Source: Leucothrix mucor | GTDB lineage: Bacteria; Pseudomonadota; Gammaproteobacteria; Thiotrichales; Thiotrichaceae | DNA: 9,258 nt | Assembly (NCBI GenBank): GCA_011322515.1 | Contig: DRMS01000320.1 | Location: 1-9,258 of the forward strand | Direction: 5' to 3' | Shown: piece after piece, positions 1-6,147 of the stretch | Position numbering within the stretch: position 1 is the first letter of the stretch | How the letters are laid out: the number at the start of each line of letters is the position of its first letter | The notes under the pieces: generated by a model | Databases searched by the model: none | What the model saw: the letters and a program-made list of their open reading frames with translations, nothing else | Told to the model about the DNA's origin: nothing | Position numbers and translations under genes: made by a program

Positions 1-450
1 AGGGGTAGATGATAGAGCCTCTTTGACCGTATCAACGGTAATTTTTCCAACCAATGCACCTATTCCTAATATCAGGCTGGTAAATCCCTCCTTGGCATAG
101 TTTCGCTCAAGGTATTTTTGCGTGCCAAAAGCAGATTCAATGATTTCACTGCTTCCAAGTTGTTTCTCATCCTGCTTGCAAGCACTTCCCTGTGTTTTTA
201 CAAAATCAATCAGACTTTCTTTTAAGAAAATGGAGTGGGCATGGTGTAATTCAGGAAGGGCTTGCTGATAACAATCTTTTAATGCTTCTCCTGTCTTACA
301 GGTTATCCCTTTCTTGCGTACCCATTGTTCTGCGAGCGTAATGACTTCCAGATGCTCTGTCCATTGCTTAAGGTTTTCATCGTACGAGCAATAGCAACTA
401 TCCGTATGCGATCCCACGCAGGAGTATGAGAACGAGGGATGGATAGGGAA
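1..450 (-). pseudogene. Transposase-like remnant, C-terminal part, running off the left edge
   Basis: Read on the minus strand, bases 450 to 1 are open for 150 codons after an in-frame TAG at 453-451, and the frame is still open at the window edge. From about base 390 the product looks like real protein. It has a tryptophan-containing helix (KQWTEHLEVITLAEQWVRKK), then GSSEIIESAFGTQKYLER, then a hydrophobic glycine-rich stretch (GFTSLILGIGALVGKITV). The EIIESAFG block followed by a basic residue resembles the catalytic-glutamate region of DDE transposases; this is recalled family resemblance, not a search result. No start codon with a ribosome-binding site is visible, and the first ~20 codons are read from a repeat rather than from gene sequence. 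I infer a transposase cut at its 5' side by the repeat at 402-439. The exact IS family is not determined, and a different nuclease or an uncharacterised protein is possible. Confidence 0.5.
402..439. repeat. Degenerate palindromic dispersed repeat
   Basis: The plus strand reads CCGTATGCGATCCCACGCAG followed by a variant of GCGTGGGAACGAGGGA, an imperfect palindrome (TCCCACGC facing GTATGAGAA). I recall a similar repeat, with a TTCCCACGC...GCGTGGGAA core, scattered through many sulfur-oxidising and methanotrophic gammaproteobacterial genomes; this copy is decayed. It lies exactly where the transposase-like frame at the left edge loses protein character, so it probably marks a junction. Only one copy is present in the window. 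Confidence 0.4.
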
Positions 451-515
451 CTAGAGACTACACAATTAACATAAAATATGAGAAAGGTTTATCTATCATT
501 TCGTGCTTTCGTGGT

Positions 516-546
516 AAAAAAACACTTAACTGCGTAACCTCAGTTA
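516..546 (-). terminator. Weak intrinsic terminator after the DUF1501 gene
   Basis: On the minus strand a TAACTG / CAGTTA stem (bases 546-541 and 532-527, 8-nt loop) is followed, after AGTG, by seven T's (522-516). It begins 12 bases past the TAG stop of the DUF1501 gene, the right place to end the DUF1800-DUF1501 transcript. The stem is only 6 bp and AT-rich, and a competing GTAAC/GTTAC stem exists, so termination would be inefficient. Confidence 0.4.
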
Positions 547-557
547 CTAGCTTACGA

Positions 558-1730
558 CTAAATAAAAGGTATCGTACCAAATTTATTCCAAGGCGTAGAC
601 TGCCTTAACCATCTTCGCCCTATGGTTGCGTATAGTGAACGGAAGTCGGTGGTGTAGTGTACATTGCCATTTTCATCTAATTTGGAAAGGTCTGGATGTT
701 TGCCGTAAATTCGCCCACCTCGTACTTTCCCACCTAATACCATATGTGCAGATGCGGTTCCATGATCTGTGCCTGCACTTTTATTTACTTTTGCGCGTCG
801 CCCAAATTCTGAGTAGGTGACAATTAACACATTATCCCACATTTTATAACGCTTCATCGCAGCAACAAAGGCAGCTAAACCTTCTGATAACTGAAATAAC
901 GCATTATTATGAGCTCCTAATTGATCTGCATGGGTATCAAAACCACCTTGGGTGACCTTATAGACAGGGGAGTCGACACCATTGACAATCATTTCAGCAA
1001 CCGATTCCAGACTATGCCCAACTTCACCACGAACACGACGCATTACATTGAGGGCAGCTCCTCTTTTGCCAATACTTTTATTAATCTGCTTGCTGACATC
1101 ATGTAGCTGGTGTTGTTTATTGGTGATATGTGCTAATGCGGCTGTTTGACGAGAGGTTTTAATGTCCTTTACATAACGTGCCTGACTCAAAAATGTCAAT
1201 GGATTTTGCATAGTAACACTATTTATATTTGTGCCTTCAAGCGGTCCTAAATCTACTTGCCCAGGATTAATTGCAATGCCATGCAATCCTTTTTTATAGT
1301 TCGGTAGTAGCTTTGATAACCACCCATCATTTAGTACTTCGTTAGCATTCGATGCGGTGTCCCAAATATCAATTGAACGAAAATGTGAAAGCACTGAATT
1401 AGGATAACCTACCCCTTCAATCCATGCCATCTGGTGATCATTCCATAAGGGAGCGATAGCTTTTAGGCTAGGTGCTAACGCCCTGCCCCCTGCATTTCTT
1501 AGTGGAATGGTTTGACGGGGTAATAAAGCAATTTTGCCACGGTATTCTTTATAGAGTGGGTCATGGTGCGGCACTAAGGTATTAAAACCATCATTACCAC
1601 CTTTTAACTCCACTAAAATTAATATTTTATTCTGACGTTGTGGTTTGCCTGCGGCGAATGCCCATTCGGGAAGAATACCAGCTGCTGTAATTAAGCTACT
1701 GTATTTTATAAAATCTCTACGATCCATCAT
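558..1730 (-). CDS. DUF1501 family protein with Tat signal
   Basis: A 390-residue protein of the DUF1501 family, which belongs to the alkaline phosphatase/sulfatase fold; the substrate is unknown. The N-terminus has a twin-arginine motif (DRRDFIK, residues 3-9), a hydrophobic stretch and a probable cleavage site after AFA near residue 26, so export by Tat to the periplasm is likely. Family landmarks appear in order: LKGGNDGFNTLVP (42-54), SHFRSIDIWDTA (115-126), QGGFDTH (261-267), YSEFGRR (306-312) and GTDHGTASAHMVLGGKVRGG (320-339). The Asp/His of GGFDTH and TDHG are the expected metal ligands. Two ATGs stand in tandem at 1730 and 1727; GGAG ends 7 bases before the first. The gene starts 25 bases after the stop of the DUF1800 gene on the same strand, so the two are almost certainly cotranscribed. 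Length and motifs are complete; no sign of damage. Confidence 0.93.
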   Translation of the reverse strand: MMDRRDFIKYSSLITAAGILPEWAFAAGKPQRQNKILILVELKGGNDGFNTLVPHHDPLYKEYRGKIALLPRQTIPLRNAGGRALAPSLKAIAPLWNDHQMAWIEGVGYPNSVLSHFRSIDIWDTASNANEVLNDGWLSKLLPNYKKGLHGIAINPGQVDLGPLEGTNINSVTMQNPLTFLSQARYVKDIKTSRQTAALAHITNKQHQLHDVSKQINKSIGKRGAALNVMRRVRGEVGHSLESVAEMIVNGVDSPVYKVTQGGFDTHADQLGAHNNALFQLSEGLAAFVAAMKRYKMWDNVLIVTYSEFGRRAKVNKSAGTDHGTASAHMVLGGKVRGGRIYGKHPDLSKLDENGNVHYTTDFRSLYATIGRRWLRQSTPWNKFGTIPFI

Positions 1731-1755
1731 ATCATTTCTCCATTTTAATGATGGG

Positions 1756-3045
1756 CTAACAAACCTGATAAGCAGGGTCTAAAACAAGATCACGAACAAC
1801 ACGTTGTCTATCCCTGTTAAGGTCGAACTGCGTAAGTGGCTCCGTTGGTAGTAACCATTGCTGCAAGCGCTCTCCTGATACCTTTGGTAATTTCTTTTCT
1901 ATAAATCCATTAGGATTAAATTTTGTACCACTTAAATCTTGCATTAGCGCAGTGCGAATTAAAATTGACTGAGTACTAATCCAGTCTGAACCACCTGGCC
2001 ATCCTTTGACACTGGGGTGCTTAAAAACACCTTGCCCTAAAATATTAAGGCTACGTTCAATGCCACGACGCGGTAATTTATAAGGCAGTGTACGTAAAGT
2101 ACCGATGGCTAATTGAATTGGAGACTTAATTAATGTACCCCGATTGCGTTTATCCCAAAATTCCTCACTGGTTAATACTGCACGTAATAAAGTAGAGGTA
2201 TTGTAGTTAGCATCACGAAACACCTTTGCCCACCGTTTTACAGTGCGAGGATTTGGTGTAGAAATATTAATAAATTCTTTCCACATCTTTTCTGCTATCA
2301 CTTCGGCAGTACGCGGATGCTTAAGTAAAATATTAATAATCTGATCACCATTAAAATTTCCCCGCTGACCGAGAAAGGTTTTAATACTGTTATCATGCTG
2401 TGTGATATCATTAATAAACTTTCCTTGTTTATTAATCCCCCAACCTGTAAATGCTTTTGCAGCTTCCACAACATCTGCATGTGTATAATATCCACGCCCT
2501 AATGTAAATAGCTCTAATACCTCACGCGCAAAGTTTTCATTAGGACTTTCTTTGGTGTTGGTCTGACCATCTAAATACAACAACATGGCGGGGTCTTTGG
2601 CCACTTCACGCAGTAACGTGCCATAATTTCCTAAGGCACGTCGGCGAAATAATAGATTCTGTCTATGCAGGAAGCTGGCTTGATTGGTTTTTAAAATCGA
2701 GGAGGGAAAATGATTGTGCCAAAATAGAGTCATACGCTCTAAAAAGGGTGTTTTAGTGGTTAATAAATGCTTAACCCACCACGTTTGCAACTTAGCTCCT
2801 TCAAGTTTGCCAATACGGCGCGCTATATAATACATATTCCGATATGGATTATTTTGCAATGCATCCATCTTTTTCCAAGAGCTAAATTTTGGTATAGCTG
2901 GGGTTCGTTGGTTATTTTGTTTTAAAAATTGGTTAACTGCTTGATGTATAGTGAGCTTGCTAACTTTATTAATGACATCCCACTCTTCACCAATCCCTGT
3001 CCGTGAAACCAGATGTCTAGCTCCTAAAAAGCCTAATACTGACAT
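1756..3045 (-). CDS. DUF1800 family protein, partner of DUF1501
   Basis: A 429-residue DUF1800 protein; its biochemical role is unknown, and the family is commonly encoded next to DUF1501. Recognisable blocks are GARHLVSRTGIG (8-19), FWHNHFPSS (108-116), DPAMLLYLDG (151-160), ESPNENFAREVLELFTLG (166-183), AAKAFTGWG (195-203), GWPGGSDWIS (348-357) and a C-terminal VVRDLVLDPAYQ. The frame stays open upstream to a GTG at 3105, but the extra 20 residues look non-coding and the GTG sits directly against its AGGAAGG. I chose the ATG at 3045, which has AGGAAGAG 8 bases upstream and puts the conserved block at the N-terminus. Neither version has a signal peptide or membrane segment, unlike its Tat-exported neighbour. 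The protein is at the short end for the family. Its mRNA leader contains the inverted repeat at 3118-3154. Confidence 0.9.
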   Translation of the reverse strand: MSVLGFLGARHLVSRTGIGEEWDVINKVSKLTIHQAVNQFLKQNNQRTPAIPKFSSWKKMDALQNNPYRNMYYIARRIGKLEGAKLQTWWVKHLLTTKTPFLERMTLFWHNHFPSSILKTNQASFLHRQNLLFRRRALGNYGTLLREVAKDPAMLLYLDGQTNTKESPNENFAREVLELFTLGRGYYTHADVVEAAKAFTGWGINKQGKFINDITQHDNSIKTFLGQRGNFNGDQIINILLKHPRTAEVIAEKMWKEFINISTPNPRTVKRWAKVFRDANYNTSTLLRAVLTSEEFWDKRNRGTLIKSPIQLAIGTLRTLPYKLPRRGIERSLNILGQGVFKHPSVKGWPGGSDWISTQSILIRTALMQDLSGTKFNPNGFIEKKLPKVSGERLQQWLLPTEPLTQFDLNRDRQRVVRDLVLDPAYQVC

Positions 3046-3117
3046 ATTACATACTCTTCCTAAGTATAATATTTGCACAATAGAATTTGACTTACATAAA
3101 GCCACCTTCCTTTGTAC

Positions 3118-3154
3118 CTTCCAGAGTTCAGCAATAACGCTTAATCTCTGGAGG
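3118..3154. repeat. Inverted repeat in the DUF1800 leader
   Basis: TCCAGAG (3120-3126) faces CTCTGGA (3146-3152), extended by a G:T pair and one further C:G pair, with a 19-nt loop. It lies 75-110 bases upstream of the chosen DUF1800 start. It could be an operator or a leader hairpin; nothing in the sequence decides which. Confidence 0.3.
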
Positions 3155-3489
3155 CAAAGTATAAGATGGTTATATCAATATTATCTGTTGTATTTATACA
3201 TCACAAAATATAGGTGTTTACAACATTGAATGAAAAGGTATGTTTTATCTTAAAAAATAACGACAATTAGACAGTTTAAACGATAAATAGCCTTATTTAT
3301 TTGCTTAATAATTATTACTATGTTTAATATTTAATCCGATTAAATCGCATGCAATGTTAGTTAAATAGCCCCAAGGGATTTTTAAAGAAATCAAATTTCC
3401 CTATTAGACAAGCATTTTATTTCTGATTGGATTATCTTAGGATTTGCCTGAACTTTAGTGAAAATTAAAAGCTTTAATAGGCACAGAGT

Positions 3490-3613
3490 CAGCGATTCCC
3501 GCTCATGCCGTAGACTGTACTACATTAAGGCTCTAAAAATAGCAGTGGTTTGCTAATTTTCAATCAAATGGCTTGCTACCGTTGTTTACCTTAAATTAGA
3601 GCGGGAACTGCTG
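3490..3613. mobile_element. MITE-like element with 9-bp target duplication
   Basis: The terminal inverted repeats are 15 bp with two mismatches: CAGCGATTCCCGCTC (3490-3504) and GAGCGGGAACTGCTG (3599-3613). The 9-bp sequence GCACAGAGT is present immediately outside both ends (3481-3489 and 3614-3622), the signature of a transposition event. The 124-bp interior is too short for a transposase and carries a central hairpin (AAAATAGCA at 3536-3544 against TGCTAATTTT at 3551-3560, with one bulged base). A 9-bp duplication suits IS families such as IS4-like or IS1-like ones, but I cannot name the parent. It could also be an internally deleted IS. Confidence 0.6.
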
Positions 3614-3727
3614 GCACAGAGTTATTCTACGCAACGAGAGAGATTATTCAATCAAGGATAAAATAGGATTGCCATGCTCAGCTTCTTGGATAAAAACAAA
3701 AGGGTAAATTGATTTATCTAGAGCTTC

Positions 3728-3799
3728 TAAGTAGGAGGGAATAATAAATCTAACAAAATAAATGAGAAAAATATTAGATTTATTATTCCCTCCCACTTA
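3728..3799. repeat. 72-bp near-perfect palindrome
   Basis: The arms 3728-3753 and 3774-3799 pair over 26 positions with a single mismatch (A at 3733 against C at 3794), around a 20-nt AT-rich loop. The arm core is GGAGGGAATAATAAATC. No T-tract follows on either strand, so it is not a standard terminator, though it lies 127 bases beyond the pgm stop and could protect or end that mRNA. The shape fits a small palindromic transposable element; no longer target duplication is evident, and a TA-flanked insertion cannot be excluded. Confidence 0.65.
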
Positions 3800-3925
3800 A
3801 TTAATAATGTTAATTACAATACCTTCGATATTTTGAACTCTAGCTTGAAAGTAAAATATTCTACTGATATAAATCAATAAATTAAAAGCTATAAAAAGTG
3901 AATAAAAAAAGTGATAATTTTATAT

Positions 3926-5578
3926 TTAGGTAATAACAGTAGGTTTAGTTCTGCCCGTATAACCTTTAATATCAGCTACAAACTCAGCAGTATGGATAAG
4001 TGTAGAAAGTGCTTCTTGCGTATCAAAATCAAACTGACTCAGATCGGTTACATATCTTTCAATATAAACACGTAATGTAGCTCCACTGGTTCCTGTTCCT
4101 GAAAGGCGGAAAATAATACGTGAGCCATCTTCAAAAATAATGCGAATGCCTTGATTATCACTGGCAGAACCATCAATCGGATCAATATAAGTAAAGCTAT
4201 CTGCACTCGCTACGGTGAGTTCTTTAAACTGCTTATTTGGCAGTTGTTTAAGATTGTCATAAAGATTATTAAATAAAGACTCCGCTGATTGGAAGGGCAA
4301 TTTTTCATAATCATGGCGCGTATAGTAATTACGACCATACTCAGCCCAATGCTGACGCACAATATGCTCTACTGAGTCATTACGTTCAGCCAAAATATTT
4401 AACCAGAATAGAACCGCCCATAACCCATCTTTCTCATTAACATGATGAGAGCCTGTGCCAAAGCTTTCTTCACCACAGAGCGTAATGTTACCTGCATCAA
4501 GTAAATTACTAAAAAACTTCCACCCTGTGGGGGTTTCGTAGCATTTTAAGCCCATTTTATCAGCAACTTTATCCACTGCCTCACTGGTTGGCATTGAGCG
4601 TGCAACCCCTTTAAGTCCATCTTTATAGGCAGGAATTAAATGCGCATTGGCAGCCATAATAGCGAGACTATCACTAGGCGTTACAAAGAAATAATCACCC
4701 ATTATCATATTACGATCACCATCGCCATCAGAGGCCGCACCAAAATTAGGAGCACCCTCTTCATGGTACATCGTCTCAACTAATTGTTTTGCATGTACTA
4801 AATTTGGATCAGGATGCCCACCACCAAAATTTGGTAAAGGTCGTGAACGAATAACGGTACCTTGAGGCGCTCCGAGTTGCTCCTCAAGAATACGAGTTGC
4901 ATAAGGACCTGTCACCGCATGCATTGCATCAAAACACATTGAAAAATTATCGGATGTTAATAACGCAGAGATTTTATCAAAATCAAAAATACTCGCCATT
5001 AATTGCGCATAGTCATCCACCGCATCAATCACTTCAATTTCCAAATCCAGTAGCTTATACTGCCCAATCTTGTCAAACGGTACAGGATTAATATCAATAA
5101 TTTTATATTCACGCAGGCTTGAGCTGATAATAAAGATCTCTTCAGTCAATTGTTCGGGCGCAGGTCCCCCATTTGCAGTATCAAATTTAACCCCAAAATC
5201 ACCTAGCGGCCCGCCTGCATTGTGACTAGCAGATAAAATAATCCCACCCAGTGCTTTATATTTTGTAATCAGATGAGAGGCAGCAGGTGTAGATAATATA
5301 CCCGCTTGACCCAAAATTATTTTACCGACTTTGTTCGCAGCCGCCATACGCAAGATTATTTGTATTGCTTCACGATTAAAATAGCGTCCATCGCCTCCCA
5401 GTATAAGCGTAGAGCCTTCTAGCTCAGGCAAGCTATTGAAAATAGACTGAATAAATGCCTGCAAATAATCCTGATTCTGAAACTGCTTTACGGGCTTTCT
5501 TAAGCCAGAAGTACCCGGTTTCTGATCTTTGAATGGCTTGATTTTATTAATATTGATTCGAATATTATTTTTTTTCAT
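3926..5578 (-). CDS. pgm: Phosphoglucomutase (alpha-D-glucose phosphate-specific), PGM1 type
   Basis: Interconverts glucose 1-phosphate and glucose 6-phosphate in the cytoplasm, linking glycolysis to glycogen and sugar-nucleotide synthesis. At 550 residues it has the full length of the alpha-phosphohexomutase family. Key sites in order: PGTSGLRK (21-28); the phosphoserine loop SASHNAGG (116-123, Ser118 as phosphate carrier) with GDFGVKFDTANGGPAPE after it; metal loop DGDGDRN (284-290); sugar-binding CGEESFGTGSHH (368-379); phosphate-binding RLSGTGTSGATLR (491-503). The sequence around the active site follows the eukaryote-like PGM1 type rather than the E. coli Pgm type (TPSHNPP). The usual Pro after SHN is Ala here. 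The ATG start has no visible Shine-Dalgarno sequence in its AT-rich leader, but PFKDQKPGTSGLRK lies at the usual distance from it. Only 31 bases separate this start from that of the divergent yqiB gene. Confidence 0.96.
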   Translation of the reverse strand: MKKNNIRININKIKPFKDQKPGTSGLRKPVKQFQNQDYLQAFIQSIFNSLPELEGSTLILGGDGRYFNREAIQIILRMAAANKVGKIILGQAGILSTPAASHLITKYKALGGIILSASHNAGGPLGDFGVKFDTANGGPAPEQLTEEIFIISSSLREYKIIDINPVPFDKIGQYKLLDLEIEVIDAVDDYAQLMASIFDFDKISALLTSDNFSMCFDAMHAVTGPYATRILEEQLGAPQGTVIRSRPLPNFGGGHPDPNLVHAKQLVETMYHEEGAPNFGAASDGDGDRNMIMGDYFFVTPSDSLAIMAANAHLIPAYKDGLKGVARSMPTSEAVDKVADKMGLKCYETPTGWKFFSNLLDAGNITLCGEESFGTGSHHVNEKDGLWAVLFWLNILAERNDSVEHIVRQHWAEYGRNYYTRHDYEKLPFQSAESLFNNLYDNLKQLPNKQFKELTVASADSFTYIDPIDGSASDNQGIRIIFEDGSRIIFRLSGTGTSGATLRVYIERYVTDLSQFDFDTQEALSTLIHTAEFVADIKGYTGRTKPTVIT

Positions 5579-5587
5579 ATTAAAACT

Positions 5588-5593
5588 TATAAT
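5588..5593 (+). promoter_or_regulatory. Candidate -10 box for yqiB
   Basis: A perfect TATAAT lies 16 bases before the ATG at 5610. Initiation 7-8 bases downstream would leave a leader of about 10 bases, in keeping with the missing Shine-Dalgarno sequence. No good -35 is found at 16-18 bp; the region is T-rich. Any -35 would fall inside the first codons of the divergent pgm. Confidence 0.3.
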
Positions 5594-5609
5594 TTGCTAA
5601 TATTATTAG

Positions 5610-6059
5610 ATGATGATTTTAGAAAAACAGAAACAACCAACCTTTGCGCCCCGTCCTCAATCATTTGCTGATTTAATGGAAATGTACGAGGTAAATTATA
5701 TACGCCTTCGCCTGCTTTGTGGCGATATCAGAGCACTTCCTGATGAATCAATCTCGATACTATCCACAGGTGGCGTTCCTGTTCGCATAAAGGTTCTAGA
5801 ACGCGCGCAACATACTACCATTTTTATAATGACATATCTGTTTGATAACGAAGAAAAACGACCTGATTTAAAAATACAGGTCTATCACGACTCCCGTCAA
5901 GCTGATGTCGTTAGTCGTCATTGCCATTTTACAAAAAAGAATATTCGCCGCTGGGAGAAAGATACTGATAGCGTGTTACTCTGCCGCTGGCGCTTAAATC
6001 GTTTTTTATTCAAATGGATAAATTACTTGCATCGTCAGGGACATAGTTTTAAACAATAA
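5610..6059 (+). CDS. yqiB: DUF1249 family protein, YqiB-like
   Basis: A 149-residue soluble protein resembling E. coli YqiB (DUF1249); no activity is established for the family. The match rests on LMEMYEVNYIRLRLL (22-36), the counterpart of YqiB's MMRLCEMNFSQLRRLL; a central beta-rich part (VPVRIKVLERAQHTTIFIMTYL); KIQVYHDSRQADVV (88-101), the counterpart of MTVRLYHDAMVAEV; and a C-terminal WRLNRFLFKWINYLHRQGH where YqiB has INQFLADWLRYCLAHGA. Tandem ATGs stand at 5610 and 5613, neither with a visible ribosome-binding site. The gene is divergent from pgm and convergent with mgtE. It is not next to nudF or cpdA, its neighbours in E. coli. The N-terminus is about 12 residues longer than E. coli's. 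Confidence 0.85.
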   Translation: MMILEKQKQPTFAPRPQSFADLMEMYEVNYIRLRLLCGDIRALPDESISILSTGGVPVRIKVLERAQHTTIFIMTYLFDNEEKRPDLKIQVYHDSRQADVVSRHCHFTKKNIRRWEKDTDSVLLCRWRLNRFLFKWINYLHRQGHSFKQ

Positions 6060-6063
6060 AATA

Positions 6064-6101
6064 GACCAAAAGTCAGGAATGAAAGCTTTAGTTTTTTGGT
6101 C
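6064..6101. terminator. Possible bidirectional terminator between yqiB and mgtE
   Basis: GACCAAAA (6064-6071) pairs with TTTTGGTC (6094-6101) in the 88-base gap between two convergent genes, 4 bases after the yqiB stop. The loop is 22 nt, and six T's overlap the 3' arm instead of following it. Position favours a shared terminator; the structure is weak. Confidence 0.35.
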
Positions 6102-6147
6102 GTGGGCTAATTTTGTTAAGCATTGAAGGCTACTATACTAAAATCTC

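Larger units (their letters stand above)
3046..3925. other. Gene-poor spacer between DUF1800 and pgm
   Basis: About 880 AT-rich bases with no complete gene I can defend. It contains the upstream region of the DUF1800 operon (an inverted repeat at 3118-3154), a 124-bp MITE-like insertion (3490-3613) and a 72-bp palindrome (3728-3799). Short protein-like stretches are readable: on the minus strand from about 3735 to 3651 (LEALDKSIYPFVFIQEAEHG and on to a TAA), and on the plus strand through the right half of the MITE to 3659 (ATVVYLKLERELLAQSYSTQ). They overlap the mobile-like elements, lack starts and are short. They may be debris of lost genes or chance. No intrinsic terminator for pgm with a clear T-tract is visible; the sequence just after its stop is simply AT-rich. 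Confidence 0.6.

Noticed and set aside
626..1106. Plus-strand reading frames inside the DUF1501 gene
   Set aside because: They are shadows of the minus-strand coding sequence, with no start signals and no protein-like composition.
3046..3105. GTG start at 3105 for the DUF1800 protein
   Set aside because: The extra residues look non-coding, the purine-rich stretch abuts the GTG, and the ATG at 3045 has a well-spaced AGGAAGAG.
2951..3229. A 92-codon plus-strand reading frame overlapping the 5' end of the DUF1800 gene
   Set aside because: Antisense to a well-conserved gene for its first part, low-complexity AT-driven translation afterwards, no ribosome-binding site and no recognisable domain.
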